Counted from the first letter of the stretch, positions 22,946 through 32,548 are shown. The stretch is 64,000 nt of DNA from Lysobacter prati (GCF_009765215.1 NZ_VLNV01000001.1:248001-312000), one strand, 5' to 3'. Notes: generated by a model not told the origin, from the letters alone. Program-made: numbers and translations.

Positions 22946-25900
22946 ATGAAGCGCGTATCCGTCACGGAAGGAACCGTCCTTGTCTTGCCGCACGTGATCT
23001 CGCCGCACGTGACCCCACTGCGCGTACCGTCGCCCACGAGCTGGCTGGTGCGAACCCTGGTCGCCGTCGCCATGGCGGCGACATTGCTGTGTGCCGGCTG
23101 CAAGCGCGATGCCGATGGCCAGCTGCCCGCGGTCAGTGGCGAGGCAGTGCAGGGCAAGCGCGAAGCTGTGCAGGGATTCGCGCTGGTCGCGGCCTATCCC
23201 GACCAGAAGGCCGACGAGCAGATGGCGATCGCGCTCGACTTCAGCAAGCCGCTGGTGGGCAGCCAGGACTTCGACGAACTGATTTCCGTCACCGATGCCA
23301 AAGGCGCGGTGGTCAAGGGCAGCTGGGTGTTGTCGGACGACGCCAAGGTGCTGCGTTTCCCGCACGTCGATGCCAGTCGCGACTACGTGGTCGCGATCAA
23401 GGGCGGACTGACCGCGGCCGCCGGCGATCGCCTCGGCCAGCAGCTGCGCAAGCAGGTGCACACCGGGCCACTGGACCCGGTCGTCGGATTCGCCTCGCAG
23501 GGCAGCGTGCTGCCGGCGCGCGAAAGCCGCGGCCTGCCGGTGGTGTCGGTGAATGTCGCCGAGGTCGATGTCGAGTTCCTGCGCGTGCGCGACAAGGAGC
23601 TGCCGCGGTTCTTCGCCCAGTACCAGCGCGGCGGACGTCGCGGCAGCTGGGAGTTGGGCAGCGAATACAGCGACAAGACGCCGCTGGAACGCCTGGCCGA
23701 ACCGGTCTACGTGAACCGGTTCGTGCTCGGCGGCAAGACCAACGAACGCGTGCTGACCTACCTGCCGTTGCAGGACATCAAGGAGCTGCAGCAGCCCGGC
23801 CTGTACTTCGCCGTGATGAAGCGCTCGGGCGAGTTCCAGGACCGCTACGAGACCGCGTTCTTCACCGTCAGCGACCTGGGCCTGCACGCGCGCGCCTACA
23901 AGGACAAGCTGTTCGTCCATGCCGCCTCGCTGCAGAAGGGCGCGGCCGTCGGCGGCGTCGAGCTGAAGGTGCTCGACGACAAGGGCGAGACGGTGATGAA
24001 GGGCGAGACCGACGGCAACGGCAACGTGATGCTCGGTTACACGCTCGACGCCACGCACGTGCTGGTGGCGTCGCACGGCAAGGACGTGTCGATGCTGCCG
24101 TTCAACCAGCCGGCACTGGACCTGTCGGAGTTCGCCGTCAGTGGTCGCGAGCAGGCCTGGTTCGACGTGTTCGCCTGGTCGGGACGCGACCTGTACCGTC
24201 CTGGCGAGACCGTGCGGGTGTCCGCGCTGCTGCGCGACCAGGACGGGCAGCCGGTCGCCACCAAGGGCAAGCCGTTGCAGCCGCTGTTCCTGCGCTACGT
24301 CCAGCCTGACGGCAAAACCTTCCTCGAAACGCGCCTGCAACCGGACCCGCAGGGGTACGTAAGGCACGCGCAGGTGATCCCGGTGGATGCCGCAACCGGA
24401 CGCTGGCGCATCGAGTTCCGCACCGACCCGGGCAGCAAGGAGGCGGTGCAGGGCATGACGCTGCGGGTCGAGGAATTCCTGCCCGAACGGCTCAAGCTCG
24501 ACCTGCAGGCACAGCCTGTGCTCAAACCGGGCGAACCGGTGCGACTGGCGGTGGAAGGCGCCTACCTCTACGGCGCACCAGCGGCAGGCAACCGCTTCAC
24601 CGCGAAGCTTGCGGTGGCGGTCGAACAGCACCCGCTCGAGCAGATGCCGGGCTACTTCTTCGGTGATCCGACATTGTCGTTGCCGAAGGAAGCCAAGGAC
24701 GTCGTCGATGCGAAGCTCGACGCCAACGGCCGGCTGCAGCAGGACATCGCCTTGCCGGACGAGGCCAAACCGGTCAGCACGATCGCGGCGATTGTGACCG
24801 GCAGCGTGTTCGAGAGCGGCGGCCGCAGCGTCAACCGCAGCGTCAAGCGCGTGCTGTGGCCGGCCGACGCGATCGTCGGCGTGCGCCCGCTGTTCGACGA
24901 CAATGAAGGCAGCGACGCCAATGCCAACGCCGGTTTCGAGCTGGCCCGCGTCGGCAGCGACGGCAAGCCGCGTGCCGGCAAAGGCCTGCGCGTGACGCTG
25001 GTGCGCGAGCATCGTGACTACCACTGGAACTACCAGGACGACGGCGGCTGGGATTACGACTTCACGCGCCGCTACGAGGACATCCAGACACGTACCTTCG
25101 ACGTAGGCGATGCGCCGCAGCGGATCGACTTCCCGGTCGAGTGGGGCGACTACCGCGTCGACGTGTTCGATCCGGCGACGAAGCTGACCTCGCGCTACCC
25201 GTTCACCGCCGGCTGGAGCTGGGACGACGAGAATCGCGGCCTCGACGCGCGCCCCGACAAGGTCAAGCTCGCCCTCGACAAGACCGCCTACCGCGCCGGC
25301 GACACGCTCAAGGTTACGTTGACGCCACCGCACGAGGGCAAGGGCCTGCTGATGGTCGAGAGCGACCGCATGCTCTACGTGCAGGACATCGAGGTGAAAG
25401 CCGGCAGCACGTTCGAGATCCCGGTGACCAAGGACTGGGAACGTCATGACGTGTATGTCACCGCGCTGGTGTTCCGTGGCGGCAGCGCGCCGAGCAAGAT
25501 CACGCCGGCGCGCGCCGTCGGCGTCGCCCACGTGACGATGGATCGGCGCGATCGCAAGGTCGCCGTCGGCCTGTCGGCGCCGGCGTTGATGCAGCCCGAG
25601 CGCGATCTGCCGGTGACGGTGAGCGTGCCGAAGTTGGCGGGCCAGGATGCGTTCGTGACGGTGTCGGCGGTCGATGTCGGCATCCTCAACATCACCCGTT
25701 TCCCGGTGCCGGATGCCGCCGCGCATTTCTTCGCCCAGCGCCGACTCGGTGTCGATGCCTATGACGTCTATGGCCGCGTGATCGAAAGCTTCGAGGGCGG
25801 AATTGCCAAGCTGCGCTTCGGTGGCGACATGGCGCTGGCGGCATTGCCGCAGGCGCGCCGCCCGACCGCCCGCGTTCAGACGGTCGATCTCTTCGCCGGT

Positions 25901-27958
25901 CCGGTGAAGCTGGATGCGCGCGGCAACGCGCGCATCAACCTGGCCGTTCCCGACTTCAACGGCACGCTGCGGGTATCGGCACTGGTGTACTCGGGCAACC
26001 GTTACGGCAGCCGCGATCGCGAGACCATCGTGCGCGCGCCGATCCTGACCGAGGCCAGCCTGCCGCGCGTGCTCGCACCCGGCGACCGCAGCAACGTCAC
26101 CCTGGACGTGCAGAACTTCACCGGCCGTGCCGGCGAGTTCCAGGTCGAAGTCAACGGCGAAGGGCCGCTGTCGCTCGCCGACGGCGAACGCACTGCCAAG
26201 CTCGGCACGGAAGCGAAGACCACGTACACCTTCCCGCTGCAGGCCAGAGAGGGCTACAGCACCGCGCAGGTTCGCGTGCGCGTCCAAGGCAACGGCTACA
26301 AGGTCGACCGCCGCTACGACGTACCGGTGCGACCGGCGTGGCCGTCGGTGCTGCGCGCCCGTACCCGTGTCCTCGATGCCGCCGGACCGGTGCCGCTGGC
26401 CGCGGATTTGGCCGAGGGCCTGATGCCCGATTCGGTCAACGCGCGACTGTCGGTCAGCGCATTGCCGCCGATCCCATTCGCGAGCGCCTTGAAAGGCGCG
26501 CTGGAGTACCCGTACGGCTGCGCCGAGCAGACCACCAGCAAGGGCTTTGCCGCGCTCGAACTGGACGATGCGACCGCGCGGATGCTCGGCGTCACCGGAC
26601 TGGATGCGAAGCAGCGTCGCACGCGCATGGAAGGCGCGTTCGGTCGGCTTGCGGCGATGCAGATCGGCTCGGGTCACTTCTCGATGTGGGGCAGTGGCGA
26701 CTACGTCAATCCGCTGATCACGCCTTACGTCGTCGAGTTCCTGCTGGATGCGCGCGAGGCCGGGTTTGCAGTGCCCGACACCGTGCTGCAGAAGGCGCTG
26801 AAGGTGCTCAACGAGGATCTCCTTTCCGGTGGCCAGGCGTTCTTCGGCTACGACCGGCGCGAGCACCTGAAGTTCGCTTACCAGGCCCATGCCGGGTACG
26901 TACTGGCGCGGGTGAATCGTGCACCGCTGGGCACGCTGCGCGCGCTCTACGACAACGACCGCAAGCAAAGCCTGACCGGGCTGCCACTGGTGCATCTGGG
27001 CCTGGCGTTGACGCTGCAGGGCGACAAGGCGCGCGGTGGCAAGGCGATCGCGGAAGGTTTCGCGCGCGACCCGGTGGATCGGCCGGATTACCTCGGCGAC
27101 TACGGCAGTCGCGTGCGTGACGATGCGCTGATGATCGCGCTCGTCCACGAACACGGCCTGGCCACGCCGGCGTTCGACGCGCGGGCCATCGATCTGGGCC
27201 GGGAGCTCGACGCACGTCGCAACAGCGGCTGGATGTGGCTGAGCACGCAGGAACAGGTGGCGCTTGCGCGGCTGGGCAAGGCGCTGATGGCCGAGAATGG
27301 CAAACAGGTTTCGGGCCAGTGGAAGGTTGGCGAGGTCGTGGCCGATGCGCCGTCGGCGCGCATCATCGGCCGCGCGTTCGACCATGCCGCCTTGCTGCGC
27401 GGCGTGTCCTTCATTGCCAAGGGCGAGCCACCGCTGTTTGCCAGTTTCGAGGTGGCCGGCGTCCCGCGTCGTGCACCGGAAGCGGACGAGTCGCTGATCA
27501 AGGTGACGCGCAAGTACTTCGGCACCGATGGTTCGGAGTGGAAGGGTGGTGTGCTGGAGGAGGGCGAGGCGCTGATCGTGCAGGTCGCCATCACTCCCAG
27601 CCGTGACATGCCCGATGCGCTGCTGACCGACCTGCTGCCGGCCGGCCTGGAGATCGAGAACTTCAACCTCGGCGACGGCAAGCAGTGGGCCGGCGTGGTC
27701 ATCGACGGCATCGAAATTGCCGATCGCGACGAGGCGGCCGAGGTGCGGCACGAGGAGTTCCGCGACGATCGCTACGTGGCCGCACTCAAGCTCGAAAGGG
27801 GCGACACCGCGCGCCTGTTCTACCTATTGCGGGCGGTGACCCCGGGTACCTACACCGTGCCGCCGCCGCTGGTGGAGGACATGTACCGGCCGCAGCTACG
27901 TGGCGTGGGCAAGTCGGTGCCTGCGACGGTGACGGTGAAGCAGCCGGGAGGCGGATGA
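22946..27958 (+). CDS. yfhM: Alpha-2-macroglobulin family lipoprotein (YfhM type)
   Basis: A 1,670-residue bacterial alpha-2-macroglobulin, close in length to E. coli YfhM (1,653). It is a predicted lipoprotein: hydrophobic segment LVRTLVAVAMAATLLCAGC with lipobox cysteine C52. It has MG-type beta-domains, a DVFAWSGRDLYRPGETVRVSALLRD segment, and the thioester motif GCAEQ with C1192 (YPYGCAEQTTSKGF), so protease trapping by covalent capture is expected. It would act in the periplasm, defending against host or competitor proteases, in partnership with PBP1C encoded next. The ATG at 22946 has a strong GGGGAGGTCGC site; it leaves an unusual 33-residue pre-signal leader, and GTG 23048 would give a standard lipoprotein signal. 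Confidence 0.93.
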   Translation: MKRVSVTEGTVLVLPHVISPHVTPLRVPSPTSWLVRTLVAVAMAATLLCAGCKRDADGQLPAVSGEAVQGKREAVQGFALVAAYPDQKADEQMAIALDFSKPLVGSQDFDELISVTDAKGAVVKGSWVLSDDAKVLRFPHVDASRDYVVAIKGGLTAAAGDRLGQQLRKQVHTGPLDPVVGFASQGSVLPARESRGLPVVSVNVAEVDVEFLRVRDKELPRFFAQYQRGGRRGSWELGSEYSDKTPLERLAEPVYVNRFVLGGKTNERVLTYLPLQDIKELQQPGLYFAVMKRSGEFQDRYETAFFTVSDLGLHARAYKDKLFVHAASLQKGAAVGGVELKVLDDKGETVMKGETDGNGNVMLGYTLDATHVLVASHGKDVSMLPFNQPALDLSEFAVSGREQAWFDVFAWSGRDLYRPGETVRVSALLRDQDGQPVATKGKPLQPLFLRYVQPDGKTFLETRLQPDPQGYVRHAQVIPVDAATGRWRIEFRTDPGSKEAVQGMTLRVEEFLPERLKLDLQAQPVLKPGEPVRLAVEGAYLYGAPAAGNRFTAKLAVAVEQHPLEQMPGYFFGDPTLSLPKEAKDVVDAKLDANGRLQQDIALPDEAKPVSTIAAIVTGSVFESGGRSVNRSVKRVLWPADAIVGVRPLFDDNEGSDANANAGFELARVGSDGKPRAGKGLRVTLVREHRDYHWNYQDDGGWDYDFTRRYEDIQTRTFDVGDAPQRIDFPVEWGDYRVDVFDPATKLTSRYPFTAGWSWDDENRGLDARPDKVKLALDKTAYRAGDTLKVTLTPPHEGKGLLMVESDRMLYVQDIEVKAGSTFEIPVTKDWERHDVYVTALVFRGGSAPSKITPARAVGVAHVTMDRRDRKVAVGLSAPALMQPERDLPVTVSVPKLAGQDAFVTVSAVDVGILNITRFPVPDAAAHFFAQRRLGVDAYDVYGRVIESFEGGIAKLRFGGDMALAALPQARRPTARVQTVDLFAGPVKLDARGNARINLAVPDFNGTLRVSALVYSGNRYGSRDRETIVRAPILTEASLPRVLAPGDRSNVTLDVQNFTGRAGEFQVEVNGEGPLSLADGERTAKLGTEAKTTYTFPLQAREGYSTAQVRVRVQGNGYKVDRRYDVPVRPAWPSVLRARTRVLDAAGPVPLAADLAEGLMPDSVNARLSVSALPPIPFASALKGALEYPYGCAEQTTSKGFAALELDDATARMLGVTGLDAKQRRTRMEGAFGRLAAMQIGSGHFSMWGSGDYVNPLITPYVVEFLLDAREAGFAVPDTVLQKALKVLNEDLLSGGQAFFGYDRREHLKFAYQAHAGYVLARVNRAPLGTLRALYDNDRKQSLTGLPLVHLGLALTLQGDKARGGKAIAEGFARDPVDRPDYLGDYGSRVRDDALMIALVHEHGLATPAFDARAIDLGRELDARRNSGWMWLSTQEQVALARLGKALMAENGKQVSGQWKVGEVVADAPSARIIGRAFDHAALLRGVSFIAKGEPPLFASFEVAGVPRRAPEADESLIKVTRKYFGTDGSEWKGGVLEEGEALIVQVAITPSRDMPDALLTDLLPAGLEIENFNLGDGKQWAGVVIDGIEIADRDEAAEVRHEEFRDDRYVAALKLERGDTARLFYLLRAVTPGTYTVPPPLVEDMYRPQLRGVGKSVPATVTVKQPGGG

Positions 27959-27974
27959 GACGCGTCCCATCTAC

Positions 27975-28078
27975 CGTCATCCCGGCGAAAGCCGGGACCC
28001 ATTTGCATTTGTTGTTGCAGTGACTCGTGGACACTGAAAGCAGGATCAAGATGGGTCCCGGCGTTCGCCGGGATGACG
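27975..28078. repeat. Inverted pair of REP elements between yfhM and pbpC
   Basis: CGTCATCCCGGCGAAAGCCG... at 27975-28002 and the inverted unit ATGGGTCCCGGCGTTCGCCG... at 28051-28078, separated by 48 bases. The right unit overlaps the likely start of pbpC. Confidence 0.85.
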
Positions 28079-30447
28079 GCCGTACGCCGCGACGGTCGAG
28101 GCGCCGTCGTGTGTTGATGTCGTTGCTGGTGGCGCTTTCCGTGCTCGTCGCCGCGATGCTCCTCGACCTCGCATTCCCCTTGCCCTTGCCCGACCACAAC
28201 GACGACGGCGCGGTCGTGGTCGCCGCCGACGGAACCCCGTTGCGCGCATTCGCCGACCGCCAGGGCATCTGGCGCTATCCGGTCACGGCCGAACAGGTTT
28301 CGCCGCTGTACCTGCAAGCACTGCTGAACTACGAAGACCGCTGGTTCTGGAAGCACCCCGGCATCAACCCGGTGGCGATGCTGCGCGCTGGCGGGCAGTG
28401 GCTGCGCAGTGGGCGCGTGGTCTCGGGCGGGTCGACGCTGACCATGCAGGTCGCGCGCATCCTCGATCCGGCGATCCGCACCGGCACGCGCACGCCATGG
28501 GCGAAGCTGCGCCAGTTGCTGCGGGCGGTGCAGCTGGAAGTGCATCTGTCCAAGCAGGAAATCCTCGCGCTGTACCTGCAGCGTGCGCCGTTCGGCGGCA
28601 CGGTCGAAGGTGTGGAAGCGGCCAGCTGGGCTTACCTGGGCAAGCCGGCGTCGCGCCTGTCGCACGCAGAGGCGGCGCTGCTGACGGTGCTGCCGCAAGC
28701 GCCCAGCCGGCTGCGACCGGACCGGGAGCCCGAGCGCGCACGCGTCGCCCGAGACAAAGTGCTGTCGCGCATGCAGGCCTTGGGGGTGTGGTCGCGCGAG
28801 CAGGTTGCCGACGCGCGCATCGAACCGGTGGTGGCGCGATCGCTGCAACCGCCTCTGCTGGCGCCGCTGCTCGCACAGCGCCTCCGCTTTGAACGCCCCA
28901 AGACGCCGCGTTTGGTATCGACCCTCGACGCCGATCTGCAACGCACGCTGGAAGCGCGCGTCACAAGCTATTTCTCCGACTTGCCGGCGCGCACCTCCGC
29001 GGCGCTACTGGTGGTCGACAACGCCACGCTGGAGGCGCGCGCCTACGTCGGCTCGGCCGCGTTCGCCGACGCCGGACGCCTGGGCCACGTCGACATGGTC
29101 AAGGCCTGGCGTTCGCCAGGTTCGACGCTCAAGCCATTCCTGTATGGACTGGCGCTCGATGACGGCCTGATCCATTCCGAAAGCCTGCTGGTCGACGCGC
29201 CGCAGTCGTTCGGTGGTTACCGGCCCGGCAATTTCGATGCGGCGTTCAACGGTCCGGTCAGCGCCGCGCAGGCCCTGCGCCTGTCGTTGAACGTGCCTGC
29301 GGTGGACCTGCTCGACCGGATCGGGCCGGTGCGTTTCTCCGCGCGCCTCGCGCATGCGGGCATCCGCCTGCAGTGGCCGCGCGGCGCCTCGCCAAACCTG
29401 GCGATGATCCTCGGCGGCACCGGGGCAAAGCTCGAAGACCTGGTCGGTGCCTACGCCGCGCTCAACCGCGACGGTGTCGCCGGCAAGGTGCGCTATACCA
29501 GCGATGCGCCGCGCTTGGACCGGCGTTTGATGTCGCCGGGCGCGGCATGGATCGTGCGCGAGATTCTCCAGGCCAACCCGCGTCCGGGCAGCGCCGCCGA
29601 TACGTTCGACGCGAGCGGCCGACCGCGCGTCGCCTGGAAGACCGGCACCAGCTACGGCTTCCGCGATGCCTGGGCGCTCGGCAGCACGCGCCGTTACACG
29701 GTGGCCGTGTGGGTGGGGCGTCCGGATGGAACGCCCTTGCCCGGGCAGTACGGCGCGGTGACGGCATTGCCGCTGCTGTTCGAAGTCATCGACACGCTGC
29801 CGCGCCAACGCGGCGACGCATCGCCGCGGACACCGCCGGCCGGCGTCGACAACGTCGAAGTGTGCTGGCCCCTGGGCCTGCCGCCGGACCCGCAGGCACC
29901 GCAGCTGTGCCAGCGCCGCCTGCAGGCCTGGGCGCTGGAAGGTTCACTGCCGCCGACGATGGCCGAGCGCGATGCACGCTTGTGGAACACCGGTGTAGAG
30001 CGATTCGAGGTCGATGCGCGCAGCGGCCTTCGCTTGTCCGGCGAATGCAGCGAGCCGCATGTGCGAGAACCACGCCAGCTGGCGCGCTGGCCGGTGCTGG
30101 CCTCGCCATGGCTGCCCGCGCAAACCCGCCAGGCAGCGCGACTGCCGCCGCTGGCAGCCGATTGCGTGGCCGACGGTCGCGACGCGGTCGAGGAGTTGCG
30201 AATCGACGGCCTGGCCGATCGCGCGACGCTGGCGCGCGCACCCGGCAGCGAACATCCGGTACGACTGTCGCTGCGCGCACTGGGCAGCGATGTGCGCGTG
30301 CGCTGGTTGCTCGATGGTCGCCTGATCGGCGAGTCGAGCGGCGCCGGTGCGTTCGTGCACGACTTCGGCGAGCCTGGCGCGCACACGCTGACGGCCTTGG
30401 CCGACAGCGGTGCGTGGTCGCGGATACAGTTCAGTGTGCTGCGCTAG
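28051..30447 (+). CDS. pbpC: Penicillin-binding protein 1C
   Basis: A bifunctional peptidoglycan synthase of about 798 residues. It has an N-terminal basic stretch and a single membrane anchor (VLMSLLVALSVLVAAMLLDLAF). The GT51 glycosyltransferase domain shows LNYEDRWFWKHPGINPVAMLRA and SGGSTLTMQVARIL. The transpeptidase domain has S358-T-L-K361, SLN at 412-414 and KTGTS at 530-534. The C-terminal PBP1C-specific domain is present. It follows yfhM, as in many Gram-negatives where PBP1C repairs wall damage near the macroglobulin. The start is doubtful: ATG 28051 (AGGA 5 bases upstream) lies in a REP element; GTG 28027 and GTG 28111/ATG 28117 are alternatives, the last removing the basic stretch. 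Confidence 0.93.
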   Translation: MGPGVRRDDGRTPRRSRRRRVLMSLLVALSVLVAAMLLDLAFPLPLPDHNDDGAVVVAADGTPLRAFADRQGIWRYPVTAEQVSPLYLQALLNYEDRWFWKHPGINPVAMLRAGGQWLRSGRVVSGGSTLTMQVARILDPAIRTGTRTPWAKLRQLLRAVQLEVHLSKQEILALYLQRAPFGGTVEGVEAASWAYLGKPASRLSHAEAALLTVLPQAPSRLRPDREPERARVARDKVLSRMQALGVWSREQVADARIEPVVARSLQPPLLAPLLAQRLRFERPKTPRLVSTLDADLQRTLEARVTSYFSDLPARTSAALLVVDNATLEARAYVGSAAFADAGRLGHVDMVKAWRSPGSTLKPFLYGLALDDGLIHSESLLVDAPQSFGGYRPGNFDAAFNGPVSAAQALRLSLNVPAVDLLDRIGPVRFSARLAHAGIRLQWPRGASPNLAMILGGTGAKLEDLVGAYAALNRDGVAGKVRYTSDAPRLDRRLMSPGAAWIVREILQANPRPGSAADTFDASGRPRVAWKTGTSYGFRDAWALGSTRRYTVAVWVGRPDGTPLPGQYGAVTALPLLFEVIDTLPRQRGDASPRTPPAGVDNVEVCWPLGLPPDPQAPQLCQRRLQAWALEGSLPPTMAERDARLWNTGVERFEVDARSGLRLSGECSEPHVREPRQLARWPVLASPWLPAQTRQAARLPPLAADCVADGRDAVEELRIDGLADRATLARAPGSEHPVRLSLRALGSDVRVRWLLDGRLIGESSGAGAFVHDFGEPGAHTLTALADSGAWSRIQFSVLR

Positions 30448-30463
30448 CGTGCGCAGCGAATGT

Positions 30464-30952
30464 TCAGACGTCCTGCTTGAGCTGGGCCAGCATGTGCTCG
30501 GCCGACGACACCCGGAACTCGCCCGGTGCCTCGACATTGAGCAGCTTCACCACGCCGTCCTCGGCGTACAGCGAGAAGCGGCGGGCGCGGCGACCCATGC
30601 CGTAGGCGCTGGCGTCCAGTTCCAGGCCGAGTGCGCGGGCGAAGTCGCCGTTGCCGTCGGCGAGCATCATCAGTCCGTCAGGCACGTGCTGGCTCTGGCC
30701 CCAGGCCTGCATCACGAACGGGTCGTTGACCGACATGCACGCCACTTCGATGCCCTGGCTGCGGAACTCGTCGAAGTTCTGCACGAAGCCGGGCAGGTGC
30801 TTTTCCGAGCACGTCGGCGTGAAGGCACCGGGCACCGCGAACAGGACGATATTGCGACCGTCGAACAGGGCATTGGTGTCGAGGGTCTCGACGCCTTCAC
30901 GAATGCGCTGCAGGGTAACCTCGGGGACGTGATCGCCGATCTGGATGGTCAT
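30464..30952 (-). CDS. Peroxiredoxin (Prx5/AhpE-like, redoxin domain)
   Basis: A 162-residue thiol peroxidase. The peroxidatic cysteine is C48 in VPGAFTPTCSEKHLPGF, the Prx5-type signature, with R at the expected later position (GRRARRFSLYAEDGVV). Prx5-family enzymes reduce hydrogen peroxide and alkyl hydroperoxides using glutaredoxin or thioredoxin. Start ATG 30952 (MTIQIGDHVPEV) follows CCGGAG; a longer frame reaching 31114 lacks family resemblance. It is convergent with pbpC (16-base gap) and divergent from cbpA. Confidence 0.93.
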   Translation of the reverse strand: MTIQIGDHVPEVTLQRIREGVETLDTNALFDGRNIVLFAVPGAFTPTCSEKHLPGFVQNFDEFRSQGIEVACMSVNDPFVMQAWGQSQHVPDGLMMLADGNGDFARALGLELDASAYGMGRRARRFSLYAEDGVVKLLNVEAPGEFRVSSAEHMLAQLKQDV

Positions 30953-31103
30953 GGGGGACTCCGGTGAGAATGGGCAGCATACTGGCAGCGCCAGGAATGC
31001 CGCGTCAAAGTCACTTGAAATCGACTGCGCGGCTGCCATTGTTCGCCTCGGTCCCGCCACGCCGGGCCAGAGGCCATGGCCAATGCATTGATGGAGCCAG
31101 AGC

Positions 31104-32009
31104 ATGCAGTTCAAGGACTATTACGACACCCTGGGCGTGGAGCCCAGCGCCGGCGAAGCCGAGATCAAGACGGCTTATCGCCGGCTCGCCCGCAAGTTCC
31201 ACCCGGACGTCAGCAAGGAAGCCGGCGCCGAGGACAAGTTCAAGGCGATCAACGAAGCCTACGAAGCGTTGCGCGACCCGCAGAAGCGTGCGGCCTACGA
31301 CCAGCTGCGCGCGCGCGGCTATCGCCCCGGTGACGATGTGCAGCCGCCGCCGGGCGGCTTCGGTGGCGGCGGCTACGGCGGCGGCGTCGACTACGACGAG
31401 ATATTCGCCGGCGGCGGAGCCGGCGGTGGCTTCAGCGATTTCTTCGAGAGCATGTTCGGACGTGGCCGCGCCGGCGGATTCGGCCAGCGCGGTGCGCAGG
31501 CGCGCGGTGACACGCGCGCCAAGCTCGCCGTGTCGCTGGAAACCGTCCACGACGGTGGCAGCGTGCGCATCTCGGTCAACGATCGCACCCTCGACGTGCG
31601 AATTCCCAAGGGTATCCGTCCGGGCCAGGTGATCCGGCTGGGCGGGCAGGGCGCGCAAGGGGACCTGTTGCTGGAGATCGAATACGCCGCCCACCCGCAG
31701 TTCGAAGTCGACGGCCGCAACGTGATCTACGTGCTGCCGGTGGCGCCGTGGGAAGCGGCGCTGGGCGCATCGGTCAGCGTGCCGACCCTGGGTGGTGCGG
31801 TGGAGCTGAAGATTCCGGCCAACTCCGAGGCCGGCCGCAAGTTGCGCCTGCGCGGGCGCGGACTGCCGGGCGATGCCTCGGGCAAGGTGGCGGCAGGCGA
31901 TCAGCTGGTCGAGCTGGAAGTGCTCGCGCCGCGCGCCCAGGACGATGCGCAGCGGCAAGCGTATGAAACGATGCGCGAGGCATTCGGCGACGACTGGCGT
32001 CGCGCTTGA
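31104..32009 (+). CDS. cbpA: Curved-DNA-binding protein CbpA / DnaJ-class co-chaperone
   Basis: A 301-residue J-domain protein. The J-domain occupies residues 4-70 with the HPD motif at 33-35, which stimulates the DnaK ATPase. A Gly/Phe-rich linker follows (about 78-130), then the DnaJ C-terminal peptide-binding domain (about 135-285, RISVNDRTLDVRIPKGIRPGQVIRLGGQG). The cysteine-rich zinc-finger domain of DnaJ is absent, which marks CbpA (E. coli 306 residues). No cbpM modulator gene follows; the downstream neighbour is convergent. Confidence 0.92.
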   Translation: MQFKDYYDTLGVEPSAGEAEIKTAYRRLARKFHPDVSKEAGAEDKFKAINEAYEALRDPQKRAAYDQLRARGYRPGDDVQPPPGGFGGGGYGGGVDYDEIFAGGGAGGGFSDFFESMFGRGRAGGFGQRGAQARGDTRAKLAVSLETVHDGGSVRISVNDRTLDVRIPKGIRPGQVIRLGGQGAQGDLLLEIEYAAHPQFEVDGRNVIYVLPVAPWEAALGASVSVPTLGGAVELKIPANSEAGRKLRLRGRGLPGDASGKVAAGDQLVELEVLAPRAQDDAQRQAYETMREAFGDDWRRA

Positions 32010-32015
32010 GCGTGC

Positions 32016-32042
32016 TGGCGACCCTGCTGCGCGGGGTCGCCA
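32016..32042. terminator. Bidirectional hairpin between cbpA and the response regulator
   Basis: TGGCGACCC (32016-32024) pairs with GGGTCGCCA (32034-32042) over a 9-base loop, between two convergent genes. There is no T-run on either side, so termination strength is uncertain. Confidence 0.45.
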
Positions 32043-32061
32043 CGAGGCCGGACCGGAGTCG

Positions 32062-32427
32062 TCAGGCCGGAATCATCTGCGAGATGATGTCGGCCAGGTC
32101 GCTCTCGCTGAAGGGCTTGGTGATGTAGGCCTTGGCGCCCTGGCGCATGCCCCAGACGCGGTCGGTGTCCTGGTCCTTGGTGGTGACCAGCACGACCGGG
32201 ATGTGCTTCGTGCTCGGGTCGCGGCAGATCGAACGCGTTGCCTGGAACCCGTTGAGGTTGGGCATGACGACGTCCATCAACACCATGTCCGGAAGCTCGC
32301 GCTTGGCCGCTTCCACCCCTGCGGCGCCGTCCTCGGCCGTCAATGCTTCGTGGCCAAGCTTCTCGACGATGCGACGGATGCCCATCAACTGCGACGGCGA
32401 GTCGTCGACGATCAGAATGCGCGCCAT
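32062..32427 (-). CDS. pilH: Single-domain response regulator, PilH-like
   Basis: A 121-residue CheY-like receiver domain with no output domain. The acidic pocket is D8-D9, the phosphorylation site D52 (VLMDVVMP), the switch threonines T82/T83 (VLVTTKDQD), and K104 (TKPF). The sequence MARILIVDDSPSQLMGI and the TTKDQDTDRVWGMRQGAKAY segment closely resemble PilH, the twitching-motility regulator of the Pil-Chp chemosensory system. However, no pilG, pilI, pilJ or chpA gene is nearby; in many genomes pilH sits in that cluster. It may therefore be an orphan PilH-type regulator. Confidence 0.8.
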   Translation of the reverse strand: MARILIVDDSPSQLMGIRRIVEKLGHEALTAEDGAAGVEAAKRELPDMVLMDVVMPNLNGFQATRSICRDPSTKHIPVVLVTTKDQDTDRVWGMRQGAKAYITKPFSESDLADIISQMIPA

Positions 32428-32548
32428 ATGTTTCCCCCTGAACTTGACGCGATTGTAGCGGTCGGCGGTGGCGCCGCAATAGCGGGATGAAGCCGCAGCC
32501 GGTTTCCGGATCCGAATCGGGAACCCGGTGCCGGTAGTGAGAATCGGC

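Noticed and set aside
22916-27751. A 1,611-residue minus-strand frame antisense to yfhM
   Set aside because: Composition is repetitive His/Gln/Arg/Ala with no domain, and yfhM on the plus strand has full-length family features.
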